64,000 nucleotides of DNA, from the NCBI GenBank assembly GCA_001563305.1, contig CP013703.1:558001-622000 (forward strand). Direction: 5' to 3'. The position numbers and the translations under genes are program-made. Below, one piece after another: positions 45,157 to 54,450 of the stretch. Source of the stretch: a methanogenic archaeon mixed culture ISO4-G1. Lineage in GTDB: Archaea > Thermoplasmatota > Thermoplasmata > Methanomassiliicoccales > Methanomethylophilaceae. Positions within the stretch are counted from its first letter, which is position 1; the number at the start of each line of letters is the position of its first letter. The notes under the pieces are model-generated. The model was given only the letters and a program-made list of their open reading frames with translations, was not told the origin of the DNA and made no database searches.

Positions 45157-46467
45157 ATGGATCGCATCAAGGTGATACAGGACCCGGTCCACGGGAACAT
45201 CATCGTGGACGGCATCTTCAAGGACGTCATGGACCGTCCGGAGATGCAGAGGCTCCGCTCGGTCAAGCAGCTGGGTCTCGGTTATCTTGTGTTCCCCGGT
45301 GCGAACCATACGCGTTTCGAGCATTGCCTCGGGACATACCATCTGGCAGGGAGGATGGCGTACGCCATCGGCCTGGACAAGGAGGATTCCGACACAGTCC
45401 GCATGGCAGGTATGCTCCATGACATCTGCCATCCGCCCTACTCCCACAGTCTGGAATCACTGATGGAGAGGTCCGTGGGCATGGACCACATGGAGCTGGC
45501 CCGTGCACTGATCACGGGGAAGGTCCCGAACCACAAATCCATCGACGATGACCTGTTCGACGGCATACCGCCGATTGGCGAGGTCATCTCCAGGGAGGGG
45601 ATCGATCCGGAGGAGGTCTGCAACCTCATCGCGTACCCCGATTCGCAATCGGACAATCTAGACTCCTATCTGGAGAACCACGAGTACTTCCCTTCCAAAG
45701 ATTACGCCCATCAGATCATCCACGGTCCGGTCGATGCGGACCAGATGGACTATCTGATGAGGGACGCCCATTACACCGGACTGTCGCACGGGGATATCGA
45801 CTGCGACAGGCTGATCAACACAATGCAGGTCCACAACGACAGGATAGTCATCCTCAGGGGAGGGACCACCGCCGCGGAGGGCCTGATGGTATCGCGCTCG
45901 CTCATGTACACGTCGGTGTACTTCCACGAGACCACGAGGATAGCCCAGAAGATGCTGTCGAAGGCCGTGGAGGCCTCAGGAGTGGATCTCTCGGACATCT
46001 ACCTGTGGACCGACCCAGACATCATCCAGAGGGTCATAGAGGCCGGAGGGAAGGGATCCAACTGCATCCGCAGGGTCCTGAACCGCGACATCAACAAGAA
46101 GGCTTTCGCGGTCTACAGCGCGGACATGAACGAGGACATGGCGTCCAAGCTCATCGGCTACGCGGACGAGGCCGGCATGGCAAGGCTGGAGCAGGAGATC
46201 GCAGATCAGGCCGGCATCGACGTGTTCAACGTAGGCGTCGAGATCACTTCAAAGTCAAATCTGCAGAGCAACATGAACATCGGCAAGACCGACGTGTCGA
46301 TAATGGATGACGAGGGGAAGGTGAAGTCCCTGACCCGCTTCTCGCCCATCGCCAGGGCGCTGCAGTCCAGGAACCCGTACGGATGGGCCATACTGGTATC
46401 ATGTCCTGCACAGTTCAGGGAATCCGTGGAGAGATCCGCGAAGAAGGTATTGGGATTCAGCCTTTGA
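45157..46467 (+). CDS. HD-domain phosphohydrolase (dGTPase/SAMHD1-like)
   Basis: A 436-residue HD-superfamily hydrolase. The metal site is spread over RFEHCLGTYHLA (His), AGMLHDICHPPYSHSLE (the HD pair) and a later Asp in the HGPVDADQMDYLMRDAHYTG block. Proteins of this type hydrolyse dNTPs or other nucleotides. The ATG is 2 bp after the PUA gene stop, so the pair is an operon. Its 3' end overlaps convergent rtcB by 11 bp. Confidence 0.88.
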   Translation: MDRIKVIQDPVHGNIIVDGIFKDVMDRPEMQRLRSVKQLGLGYLVFPGANHTRFEHCLGTYHLAGRMAYAIGLDKEDSDTVRMAGMLHDICHPPYSHSLESLMERSVGMDHMELARALITGKVPNHKSIDDDLFDGIPPIGEVISREGIDPEEVCNLIAYPDSQSDNLDSYLENHEYFPSKDYAHQIIHGPVDADQMDYLMRDAHYTGLSHGDIDCDRLINTMQVHNDRIVILRGGTTAAEGLMVSRSLMYTSVYFHETTRIAQKMLSKAVEASGVDLSDIYLWTDPDIIQRVIEAGGKGSNCIRRVLNRDINKKAFAVYSADMNEDMASKLIGYADEAGMARLEQEIADQAGIDVFNVGVEITSKSNLQSNMNIGKTDVSIMDDEGKVKSLTRFSPIARALQSRNPYGWAILVSCPAQFRESVERSAKKVLGFSL

Positions 46468-47908
46468 TCACGCCGATCGGTGTGAGCTTTGCGACCTTCT
46501 CGGTGAGTCCCGCGTTGCACACCACTTCGATGACCTGATCCACGTCCTTGTACGCTCCGGGGGCCTCCTCCAGGACGCCCTCCTCGGAACCGTTCCTCAG
46601 ATAGATGTTGCTGGACTCCATCTCCTTGAAGACGTTGTCTATCGACAGGCTGCTGATGGCCGCCTTCCTGGACATCTGCCTTCCAGCCCCGTGGCAGGTG
46701 GATCCGAACGTCTGCTCCATGGAGCCCTTCCTTCCGGCCAGGACGTACGTCCCGACCTTCATGTTGCCGGGGATGATGACGGGTTGCCCGACATCCCTGT
46801 AGCGCAATGTAATTTCAGACCTTCCGGGGGCGAACGCGCGGGTGGCACCCTTCCTGTGCACAAGTACATCCTCGTGGTGCCTGTCGATGTCGTGCCTCTC
46901 CTTCTTGGCGATATTGTGCGCCACGTCGTAGACGACGTCCATCCCCATGTCCTCTGCGGACCTGCCGAGCACCTTCTCGAAGGATTCCCTGGCCCAGTGG
47001 GTGATCATCTGCCTGTTGGCCCAGGCGTAGTTGGCGCCGCAGCACATGGCCTTGTAGTAATCGTCACCCAGCTTGGAGTCCAGCGGGGCGCATGCCAGCT
47101 GCCTGTCGGGGAGGTCCACGGAGTTCTTCTTCACGTAGCGCTCCATCTCCTGCAGATAATCGGTGGCGATCTGGTGGCCGCATCCCCTGGAACCGCAGTG
47201 GACGGTTATCGCGAGTGTCCCCTCCTTGAGCCCGTAGACCTTCGCTGTGCGCTCGTCGAAGATGTTCTCGACGAGGTCCACCTCCAGGAAGTGGTTGCCC
47301 GATCCGAGCGAACCGAGCTGGGGGAGTCCCCTCTTCCTCGACTTGTCGCTTACAACGGAAGGATCGGCATCCTGCATGCAGCCGTACTCCTCGGTGACCT
47401 CCAGGTCCCTCTCCCATCCGTAGCCGTTCTCCACGGCCCATACGGATCCGTTCCTGAGGATCTCGTCCAGATCCTCGTATCCGACCTTCGTCAGACCTTT
47501 GGATCCCAATCCGGACGGGACGTTCCTGTACAGTTCGTCGATGAGCTCGTTCTTCCTGTCGCCGATGTCCTCCATCGTCAGGTCGGTCTTTATCAGACGG
47601 ACACCGCAGTTGATGTCGAAACCTATCCCTCCGGGGGAGATGGAACCTTCGAACCCATCGACGGCCGCCACTCCTCCGATGGGGAAACCGTATCCCCAGT
47701 GGATGTCGGGCATGGCCATGGAGCTTCCGACGATTCCGGGGAGGCAGGCGACGTTGGCGGCCTGCATCGGGGCGTTGTCGGAGCGTATCTGGGAGAGCAT
47801 GGCCTCGTTGGCGTAGATGACGGCATTGGTGCGCATGCCCAGGGACTCGTCCATGGGGATCTCCCACCGGTTGTCGTCGATCCTGTTCAACTTGCCTTCC
47901 CAGGACAT
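46457..47908 (-). CDS. rtcB: RNA-splicing ligase RtcB
   Basis: Joins 2',3'-cyclic phosphate and 5'-hydroxyl RNA ends in tRNA splicing, using GTP and Mn. The 483-residue protein has AMPDIHWGYGFPIGG, GIGFDINCGVRLI, GSLGSGNHFLEVD, VHCGSRGCGH, the guanylated-His motif DVAHNIAKKE and the terminal HGAGRQMSRK region. No intein interrupts it. The start at 47908 (MSWEGKLNR) is preferred over an upstream ATG. It lies directly downstream of tRNA-His on the same strand, a natural substrate class. Confidence 0.95.
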   Translation of the reverse strand: MSWEGKLNRIDDNRWEIPMDESLGMRTNAVIYANEAMLSQIRSDNAPMQAANVACLPGIVGSSMAMPDIHWGYGFPIGGVAAVDGFEGSISPGGIGFDINCGVRLIKTDLTMEDIGDRKNELIDELYRNVPSGLGSKGLTKVGYEDLDEILRNGSVWAVENGYGWERDLEVTEEYGCMQDADPSVVSDKSRKRGLPQLGSLGSGNHFLEVDLVENIFDERTAKVYGLKEGTLAITVHCGSRGCGHQIATDYLQEMERYVKKNSVDLPDRQLACAPLDSKLGDDYYKAMCCGANYAWANRQMITHWARESFEKVLGRSAEDMGMDVVYDVAHNIAKKERHDIDRHHEDVLVHRKGATRAFAPGRSEITLRYRDVGQPVIIPGNMKVGTYVLAGRKGSMEQTFGSTCHGAGRQMSRKAAISSLSIDNVFKEMESSNIYLRNGSEEGVLEEAPGAYKDVDQVIEVVCNAGLTEKVAKLTPIGVIKG

Positions 47909-47939
47909 GTCACTATCACCTTTCTGAAAACACAATAGG

Positions 47940-48014
47940 GGCCGGGACCGAGATTTGAACCCGAGTCAAGGGATCCACAGTCCCCTAGGATAACCAAGCT
48001 ACCCTATCCCGGCC
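47940..48014 (-). tRNA. tRNA-His (GTG anticodon)
   Basis: A complete cloverleaf on the minus strand. The acceptor stem GCCGGGA/TCCCGGC is extended by the extra G(-1) at 48014 facing C73 at 47940, the hallmark of tRNA-His. The anticodon loop is CTGTGGA with anticodon GTG in a 5-bp stem (one G-U). The T-loop is TTCAAAT. No intron is present and CCA is not encoded. Confidence 0.95.
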
Positions 48015-48086
48015 ATGTTGGTGAATTCGGCTATTGGATTCCCTTAAATAAACATATCGTCAGTCGAAGGGAAATCCAGTCCGAGG

Positions 48087-49121
48087 TCACTGCGGCAGGA
48101 TCAGTTCCTCCGTGTCGGTCAGGATGTCCCCGATTTCGTCCACGTCCTCCCTGTGGAAGAAGCGCTTCTTCCTGACGGTACCCTCGGAGATGAGCAGTCT
48201 GATGAATATTCCGCCGTCGCCGTATATGCGTAGGTACTCCTTCCCGTCGCATTCCTCGATTGAGCTCCCGACGAGCATGAAGCCTCTTCCGAAGTACTGG
48301 GATTTCAGGTTCTGACGGATGCTGATCCTTATCCTGTCCTCATCCCTCCATTTGGTGGAGGTGAATATGAACTCCCTGGGTCCGTCGTAGACTATCGACA
48401 CGTGCTCCTTCTCTATCGGTCCGTCGTCGTACGTCTGCCAGGATGACATATCCTTCCCGACGACGGCATCCACGTCCTTCCTCAGGATGAAAGCGTTCGG
48501 TGTGGTCGACATGATGGATTCCACCACGACCATGCCCTTCTTCAGCCTCCTCTTGGTGAAGTCGTCGCGGACCCCTGGCCTGATCAGGAAGGTCATGAAG
48601 ACGATGATGTACGCGATCGATGCCACCACGCAGGGGACCGTTGGATCGAGACCCTTTTCCTCCGTATTCAGGAAGACCAGGATCACCGCCATGGCCAGCA
48701 GCATCATGAGGTCGATACTGCAGAGGACGAACACGCGTATCGAGCAGTGGCGGTCCCCCAGCATGCAATGGATGGAACTGAACACGATGGTCAGGTCTGC
48801 GAACATCTTCATGAACGTCAGGCCGTCAAAGTCCTCCACCAGGGACGGGATGTTGGTAACCAGGTCCACGGCTCCGTAGGTCACTCCGGCGACGAAGATG
48901 ATGAATATGTGCGTCTTGTGGGTCGATCTCAGGAGAACGATTCCGGTCACGACGAACACCATGTATGTCACATAGCTGATGTCCCCGTATTCCGTATCCG
49001 CCACTGCGGCGTAGGTCCCGGTTATACCGACGATGATGGCTATCACTCCGAGCAGGATGACCAGCGCCCTGTTTATCATGGACATGTGGGAGGCGTCCTT
49101 CAGCCAGGACATCGGGTTCAT
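48087..49121 (-). CDS. Six-helix membrane protein with cytoplasmic C-terminal domain (copy 1)
   Basis: A 344-residue protein of unknown function. Six hydrophobic segments lie between about residues 18 and 185 (for example ALVILLGVIAIIVGITG and VVASIAYIIVFMTFLI). A soluble C-terminal domain of about 155 residues follows, ending VDEIGDILTDTEELILPQ. It has the same architecture as the adjacent upstream gene, with which it overlaps by 4 bases (ATGA), so the two are a coupled duplicated pair. No enzymatic motif is visible. Confidence 0.8.
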   Translation of the reverse strand: MNPMSWLKDASHMSMINRALVILLGVIAIIVGITGTYAAVADTEYGDISYVTYMVFVVTGIVLLRSTHKTHIFIIFVAGVTYGAVDLVTNIPSLVEDFDGLTFMKMFADLTIVFSSIHCMLGDRHCSIRVFVLCSIDLMMLLAMAVILVFLNTEEKGLDPTVPCVVASIAYIIVFMTFLIRPGVRDDFTKRRLKKGMVVVESIMSTTPNAFILRKDVDAVVGKDMSSWQTYDDGPIEKEHVSIVYDGPREFIFTSTKWRDEDRIRISIRQNLKSQYFGRGFMLVGSSIEECDGKEYLRIYGDGGIFIRLLISEGTVRKKRFFHREDVDEIGDILTDTEELILPQ

Positions 49122-50068
49122 TGTACCCCTCCGTCTATGGCCAGATAGAATCTGGCGCCGTCCTTTCCGTAGAAGCAGAGTCTGTCATCCTTCCTTACGA
49201 TATCGTCCACCTTGACCCTGTTCGCATGGATCACCGAACCGTTGTCCTTGGTTATGGTCAGGAACAGCTGCTCCTGCCCTTTCCAGATCTGGGCGGTCAC
49301 GGTTGAGTTCAGGAACCTTCCTTTGATGTTGAACACCATCTCCGATTGGATGACGTCGTCGTTCACATCCCTCCACATGGGTCCGGAACGGCTGAGCAGC
49401 TGTTCTGAGACCTCCGGGGTGATGGAGGAATCGGTGTCCAGCATGTAACTGCAGCGGATCCTGTCGAGATGGGTCGCGTGTTTGCCGTCCGACGTGTTCA
49501 TGCGGATGTCCTCCATGTCCAGCATTCCGACCAGGATCATGTACATGAAGAAGTTCAGGAGATATTCGATCAGCCCGCTCGGGTCTTCCTCGAAGGCCCC
49601 CAGCACGGAAAGTATCGTCATCAGTACGATGTTGGCCGTGGCCAGGAGTCCTGCCGTGATGATCATCGATGTGCGCCTTATGACGTTCCCGAACGAGAAC
49701 GAGATACCGGTGTAGACCAGGTTGGCCGCCAGAAGCATCGTTCCCGCTGACATCACGATCGTCATCGTGCCGACGTCGTCGCCCGTAAGTGCCAGATAGC
49801 GTGTTATGAGGCGCGAGGATCCCAGCGTGATCGCATAGATTCCGGTCAGACGGACCAGGTCCGTCTTGCAGAGCAGGATGATGAGCGAGCCGCCGACGGC
49901 CAGGATCACGTTCGAGACGTAGTACAGGATGACCTGGCTATCTCTGATACCGGTGTACACGCCGTAAATCCCCTGGGCGACCAGCACGATCCCCAGCGAT
50001 AAGCTCACAATGGTCGGTGCCAGTTCGAACAGGCGGCGCATCCTCTCGGCCAGTCCTTCCCAGTTCAT
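49118..50068 (-). CDS. Six-helix membrane protein with cytoplasmic C-terminal domain (copy 2)
   Basis: A 316-residue paralogue of the downstream gene with the same layout: a short N-terminus (MNWEGLAERMRRLFELAP), six hydrophobic helices (such as TIVSLSLGIVLVAQGIYGVY and LLATANIVLMTILSVLG) and a C-terminal domain ending with a strand-rich RLCFYGKDGARFYLAIDGG. Both C-terminal domains follow an order of a variable region, a KWR/IWKG turn and a DDI/VDDIVRKDD motif. The start at 50068 is chosen by analogy with copy 1; an ATG at 50206 would add 46 unconserved-looking residues. Confidence 0.75.
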   Translation of the reverse strand: MNWEGLAERMRRLFELAPTIVSLSLGIVLVAQGIYGVYTGIRDSQVILYYVSNVILAVGGSLIILLCKTDLVRLTGIYAITLGSSRLITRYLALTGDDVGTMTIVMSAGTMLLAANLVYTGISFSFGNVIRRTSMIITAGLLATANIVLMTILSVLGAFEEDPSGLIEYLLNFFMYMILVGMLDMEDIRMNTSDGKHATHLDRIRCSYMLDTDSSITPEVSEQLLSRSGPMWRDVNDDVIQSEMVFNIKGRFLNSTVTAQIWKGQEQLFLTITKDNGSVIHANRVKVDDIVRKDDRLCFYGKDGARFYLAIDGGVQ

Positions 50069-50260
50069 AGGGCGTCTGCCTCCATGGAAGCGGGTCTGGG
50101 TTGCCCTGTTGCGGTCGGGGTCGGCGGCTGGATAGCCGATCCGTGGATGCGTCCGATACTGTTCATGATAACTCCGAGGACCGTTGCCTTGTATGGCGTC
50201 ATTCATGGGTCTCAATGCTTTTATTGTTTTAGATACGAGTCTAATTTCCTGTGTGTACAA

Positions 50261-50450
50261 TTCTTGGCCTTAACGGTGCCGATCACATTTCCTATCGAAT
50301 CAGGAATCCACTCCTATGATTTCATGGGAATGAATCCTATGATTTCATCAGCGATGCAGATTCGAACGATACGATATCGGTTATAATTCGATAGAACTAA
50401 GCATCCGGAGGTCGCGTTTCTAACCCATCATCCTTTTAAGTACTGTCTCG
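50261..50450. other. Gap before argF with a short direct repeat and promoter
   Basis: A 14-bp repeat TCCTATGATTTCAT occurs at 50312-50325 and 50335-50348. The TATA-like CCTTTTAAG (50432-50440) lies 25 nt before the argF start chosen here. Nothing else is seen. Confidence 0.4.
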
Positions 50451-50462
50451 ATGACGTATGTC

Positions 50463-51383
50463 ATGGGAAAAAAGAATCTGATATCGGTTATCGACATGAA
50501 GGACGAGTGGCCGGATCTCGTGGACCTTGCTCTCAAGCTCAAAGCGGAGCGCGGACATCACGGTGACCCCCTCAAGGGCAAGTCGCTGGGAATGATCTTC
50601 GAGAAGCCCAGCACGAGGACCAGGATCTCCTTCGATGTGGCAATCACCGAGCTGGGAGGACACGCGGTCTATCTCGACGAGTCCAAGATGCAGATCGGCG
50701 TCCACAGCGAGACCATGGAGGATACAGCGCGTGTCATGAGCCGTTTCGTCCACGGGATCATGTACCGTGCGTTCGACTACAAGATGATGGACAAGCTGGG
50801 AGACTGGTCGTCCGTCCCCGTCATCAGCGGACTGGACAACCTCGAGCATCCCTGTCAGGCCCTCGCCGACATGGTCACCATCAAGGAGAAGCTCGGAGGA
50901 TTCAGAGGGAAGAAACTGGTGTATCTGGGAGACGGTAACAACGTCTGCAACTCCCTCCTGTACGCCAGCGCCATCATGGGGATCGACATGGTCGCATGCT
51001 GTCCCGCGATCAGGATGCCCAACGCGGAGATCATGTGGAACGCCACGAAGATCGCCGAGGCCAACGGATCGAAGATCATCGCATCCCACGAGCCCGAGAA
51101 GGCCTGCGTGGACGCCGACGTCCTGTACACGGATACATGGATCTCCATGGGAGACAGCACCCCCGAGGAGGAGGCCATCAGGATCTTCAGCCCGTACCAG
51201 GTCAACGACGAGCTGGTCGCACTGGCCAAGCCCACATGCATCGTCATGCACTGCCTTCCCGCGCACCGCGGACAGGAGATCACCAACGAGGTCATGGAAG
51301 GCCCGCACAGCGTGGTCTTCGACCAGGCAGAGAACAGGCTGCACGCACAGAAGGCTGTCCTGTACACACTGATGAAGGACTGA
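50463..51383 (+). CDS. argF: Ornithine carbamoyltransferase
   Basis: Makes citrulline from ornithine and carbamoyl phosphate in arginine synthesis. The 306-residue protein has the carbamoyl-phosphate loop FEKPSTRTRISF, the HPCQALADM motif, the ornithine-binding DTWISMG and HCLPAHRG. The ATG at 50463 (MGKKNLISV) is preferred to the one at 50451 because it lies about 25 nt from the TATA-like box. Confidence 0.95.
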   Translation: MGKKNLISVIDMKDEWPDLVDLALKLKAERGHHGDPLKGKSLGMIFEKPSTRTRISFDVAITELGGHAVYLDESKMQIGVHSETMEDTARVMSRFVHGIMYRAFDYKMMDKLGDWSSVPVISGLDNLEHPCQALADMVTIKEKLGGFRGKKLVYLGDGNNVCNSLLYASAIMGIDMVACCPAIRMPNAEIMWNATKIAEANGSKIIASHEPEKACVDADVLYTDTWISMGDSTPEEEAIRIFSPYQVNDELVALAKPTCIVMHCLPAHRGQEITNEVMEGPHSVVFDQAENRLHAQKAVLYTLMKD

Positions 51384-51384
51384 T

Positions 51385-52797
51385 TCAGTCCACCTGGGAG
51401 GAAACGATGTCCTCGACTATGTCGAGGAAGTCCTCCTTCTCTTCTTTCGGGATGGTGGCGCCGGCGGCCACGCTGTGGCCTCCGCCGTAACCTCCCACGA
51501 GTTCCGCCGCGGTCTTCATCACGGCGGCGAGATCCAATCCGCGGTCGACCAGGTCTCTGTTGGCCCTGGCCGAGACCTTGACCCCGTCATCGGAGTCCAC
51601 GAAAGCGATTATCGGGAGATTGTGCCTGCATTCCGGTGAATTAAGCAGCATTCCCGCGACTATGCCGACGACCGTATCCTTGATCTGGTCGCCGGCGTCG
51701 AAGAACTGTATGAACCTGCGCTCCCTGATCAGGTGGTTGTCCTTCACATATGAAAGCGCAGTGGAGATGTGGCGCCTGTGGTCAGCACGGTTCTGCTCCG
51801 CATCCTTCAGCGCATCCTTGTCGCCGCAGCAGATCCTCATGCCGGTCTCCGCATCCTCGTACCTTCCGCAGGAATTCAGGACCGTGGCGTACTCCTTGGC
51901 GTCCCTGAGGCCGGTGCCCTTCTCGAACTTGGGTAGGGTGTACACCTCGCCGTAGATGCGGGACTGTTCGTTAATCGGGACGAGCTCCAGCACGTTGTCG
52001 GTGACCTTCTCCTTCTCCTCGCCGGAGAGGTCGTTCCAGGACCTCCACTGGTTGTCGCGCTTGAGCGGTATGTTGAGGAACTCCAGCATGTCCATGCACC
52101 CGTTGGGGTTGTCCGTGAGGCCCTCCAGCCTTGGCTCGGTGCAGTACTGGAAGAACTGTATGATCGGACGTGTCTCCCTCCCGAAGAGGCGGAGGTCGTT
52201 CTCCACGATCACATCGCCGTTGGAGACGGCATCCTCCAGGATGTCGCGGTTGATGCTGACCAGTCTGGAATGGCTAGAATCCTGGAAGTCCCCGACCGCG
52301 CCTATGACGGCGAGGAACGCCATGTCGATGTTCCTCGGGTCGATGGCCTTCGCCAGGAGATATGTCATCCCGGCACCGCAGACCTCGTAGGACCCGTCGT
52401 AACCGTACGTGTGGGGATTGAGATGGTCTATGGACATGAAACTATCCAGGACTGTCTGCTTCCTCCTCCAGCGGGGATCCGGCGCGTGATGGTCCGTGAT
52501 GACCAGGTTCTGTTTGGTGAACTCCGAGAGATAACCGCTGCCGAGGTCGCATATCCAGACGAAATCGTCCGGCGTGTTGTTCACGTAATCGATGACCTCG
52601 GGCGTGATCTTGGAGACGAACATGATGCGGTGCTCTATGCCCAGGCGCTCCGCCGTCATTTTGGCTATGGAGCCGGCTGTGATGCCGTCAGCGTCGATGT
52701 GCGATACGATGAGTATGCTCTTGGCCTTCGAGAGGTTCGCCGCGGCGGACGATATGTCCCTGTCCATGCGGCCCCTGTCACCATCTGTAACCGGCAT
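51385..52797 (-). CDS. DHH/DHHA1 phosphoesterase, archaeal RecJ-like
   Basis: A 470-residue DHH-family protein, the group that includes archaeal RecJ/GAN nucleases and Cdc45. The metal-binding motifs are SHIDADGIT (about residue 32), ICDLGSGY, VITDHHAPD (DHH) and DHLNPHTYGYDG. The DHHA1 motif GGYGGGHSVAAGA is near residue 440. Likely activity is 5'-3' exonuclease on single-stranded nucleic acid. The ATG at 52797 overlaps the upstream exonuclease gene by 20 bp; an ATG at 52767 would avoid the overlap. Confidence 0.87.
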   Translation of the reverse strand: MPVTDGDRGRMDRDISSAAANLSKAKSILIVSHIDADGITAGSIAKMTAERLGIEHRIMFVSKITPEVIDYVNNTPDDFVWICDLGSGYLSEFTKQNLVITDHHAPDPRWRRKQTVLDSFMSIDHLNPHTYGYDGSYEVCGAGMTYLLAKAIDPRNIDMAFLAVIGAVGDFQDSSHSRLVSINRDILEDAVSNGDVIVENDLRLFGRETRPIIQFFQYCTEPRLEGLTDNPNGCMDMLEFLNIPLKRDNQWRSWNDLSGEEKEKVTDNVLELVPINEQSRIYGEVYTLPKFEKGTGLRDAKEYATVLNSCGRYEDAETGMRICCGDKDALKDAEQNRADHRRHISTALSYVKDNHLIRERRFIQFFDAGDQIKDTVVGIVAGMLLNSPECRHNLPIIAFVDSDDGVKVSARANRDLVDRGLDLAAVMKTAAELVGGYGGGHSVAAGATIPKEEKEDFLDIVEDIVSSQVD

Positions 52798-53539
52798 GCT
52801 CCCTCACCAGCCTGTCGTAGATCACACCTGCGATGTATTCCAGGTTGACCGTATCGGCCCTGTTGTATTCCTGAAGTATGTTCAGGGCATCCTCGTCGGA
52901 ATGCCTCGTCCACTGATGCCACAGATGCACGGCCATGGCCCCGTCGACGCCCTCTATGTCCTCGTCCCTGTGGATGCCGAGCTCGATCTCCAGGGGCTTG
53001 AGCCCTCCCCTGAACCCGACCTTCCTGGATGCGAAGCGCAGGTCGTACTGAGGGATGTCGAGGTCCACGGTCGGGAAGCTGTTTTTGAGGACAGGGATAT
53101 CGAAGCAGCTGCCGTTGAACGTCACCAGCATCTTCGCCCCTTCCAGCGCTTCCGACAGTGTCTCCGGGCCGAGGTCGAACCCTTCCGTAAGGGTGTATGT
53201 CCTGTCCTTCCTGTGGACGGTGACAACAGTCACCAGGGCGTCCCTGCTCAGGCCGTCGGTCTCGATGTCGAGATACGCCGCATCGTCCCTGAAGCGGTCG
53301 TACATCCTCCAGTGCTCCTTCTTGGGGATGACGTCTGAGAGACCTTTCGCGTCCCCTTCCTTCAGGAGCTCCTCGGCCTGCATGATGATCGGATCCGCCT
53401 GCTCCTTCGCCGCCGGTCTGACGCATCCTATGCTGTCGGCGGAGAGGAAATCGTCCCAGTCCAGTATGCCTGATTCCCATAGGACCATCTCCTTCTTGGC
53501 CCCGACGGAAGGCAGAATCTGGAACGTGTGCTCGATCAT
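52778..53539 (-). CDS. RNase H-like 3'-5' exonuclease domain protein (YprB type)
   Basis: A 253-residue protein with a DnaQ/YprB-like ribonuclease-H fold. The catalytic acids appear in AYLDIETDGL (DxE), TFNGSCFDIPVL (Asp), HLWHQW and EYNRADTVNL (final Asp). The start at 53539 (MIEHTFQILPSVG) lies 26 nt from a TATA-like core shared with the divergent phosphoesterase gene. It is cotranscribed with the DHH gene, suggesting joint nucleic-acid turnover. Confidence 0.86.
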   Translation of the reverse strand: MIEHTFQILPSVGAKKEMVLWESGILDWDDFLSADSIGCVRPAAKEQADPIIMQAEELLKEGDAKGLSDVIPKKEHWRMYDRFRDDAAYLDIETDGLSRDALVTVVTVHRKDRTYTLTEGFDLGPETLSEALEGAKMLVTFNGSCFDIPVLKNSFPTVDLDIPQYDLRFASRKVGFRGGLKPLEIELGIHRDEDIEGVDGAMAVHLWHQWTRHSDEDALNILQEYNRADTVNLEYIAGVIYDRLVREHAGYRW

Positions 53540-53560
53540 CCCTGGGGAATAAGAACAGAC

Positions 53561-53570
53561 CCTTTTAAGG
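53561..53570. promoter_or_regulatory. Single TATA core serving two divergent leaderless genes
   Basis: CCTTTTAAGG is the only AT core in the 52-bp divergent gap. The start codons at 53539 (minus) and 53592 (plus) are each 26-27 nt from its centre, the archaeal TATA-to-start distance for leaderless mRNAs. Confidence 0.6.
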
Positions 53571-53591
53571 ATATCATCAGATGCGGGTAGC

Positions 53592-54314
53592 ATGAGGACC
53601 AAGGAGATACTGCCCGGAGTTACCATCACCAGCGACAGGTGTCTCATCCTCTCCGAAGGCCCCACCGTCGTCATCGGCGACCTGCATCTGGGTTACGAGC
53701 GCGCACTGGAGCAGGAGGGGATGTACCTCCCGAGGATCAACACCGACTCCATCCGCGAGGACCTCAACAACATCATCTCCAGATACGAGCCGGAGAGGTT
53801 CGTCCTCCTGGGGGACATCAAGCACGATTTCAGGCATGCCGGGTTCGAGGAGAAGAGGGAGGTCCGCAGGATATTCACCCTTCTGACCGAGGCCGCCCAG
53901 GTGGTGGCGATCAAGGGGAACCACGACAACTACCTTCAGAACATCATCTCCGACCTCGGACTGATCGCGGTGGACCACATCGACATCATGGGATTCCGCC
54001 TGGAGCACGGCCACGAGGATTCCGGGAAGAGGCCGGTGATCATCGGTCACGAGCACCCGTCCGTCAGGATCCCGGGGAGCGTGGGAGGCGGGCTGAAGAT
54101 CCAGTGCTTCGTCCATGCGGAGAAGGAGGGAGTGATAGTGCTGCCCCCGTTCAGCCCCTTCGCGTCGGGGAACGACCTGGTCCTGGACAAGGAGTGCATA
54201 ATGGCCCCCGCGCTGAAATCGTCTGACTACGCCAACGCCCGCCTGTACGGCGTCACCGACATGGGCCTGATGGACCTGGGAACGCTGTCGGGGATATCCG
54301 ACGTGTCGATATGA
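53592..54314 (+). CDS. Calcineurin-like metallophosphoesterase
   Basis: A 240-residue phosphoesterase. All family motifs are visible: VIGDLHLGYE (D-x-H), LLGDIKHDF (GD), IKGNHDNY (GNHD), and GHEHPSVR (GHxH). This group (COG1407-like) often neighbours nucleic-acid enzymes, as here where it is divergent from an exonuclease and a DHH protein with a shared promoter. Its substrate is unknown. Confidence 0.9.
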   Translation: MRTKEILPGVTITSDRCLILSEGPTVVIGDLHLGYERALEQEGMYLPRINTDSIREDLNNIISRYEPERFVLLGDIKHDFRHAGFEEKREVRRIFTLLTEAAQVVAIKGNHDNYLQNIISDLGLIAVDHIDIMGFRLEHGHEDSGKRPVIIGHEHPSVRIPGSVGGGLKIQCFVHAEKEGVIVLPPFSPFASGNDLVLDKECIMAPALKSSDYANARLYGVTDMGLMDLGTLSGISDVSI

Positions 54315-54450
54315 CCGAGTTGGCGGATACGTACAACTCAATCATCATCCAACATTGTCGGGGGCATCGTTGATTAACCTATATTTGGTGCATATCTTCC
54401 CCTTTTAGTTAAATACGAGGATGCATATGCGAATCTCAGAGGTTTTCACT

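Noticed and set aside
50312-50348. CRISPR-like repeat pair
   Set aside because: Only two 14-bp copies with 9 bp between them, no array and no cas genes anywhere in the window.
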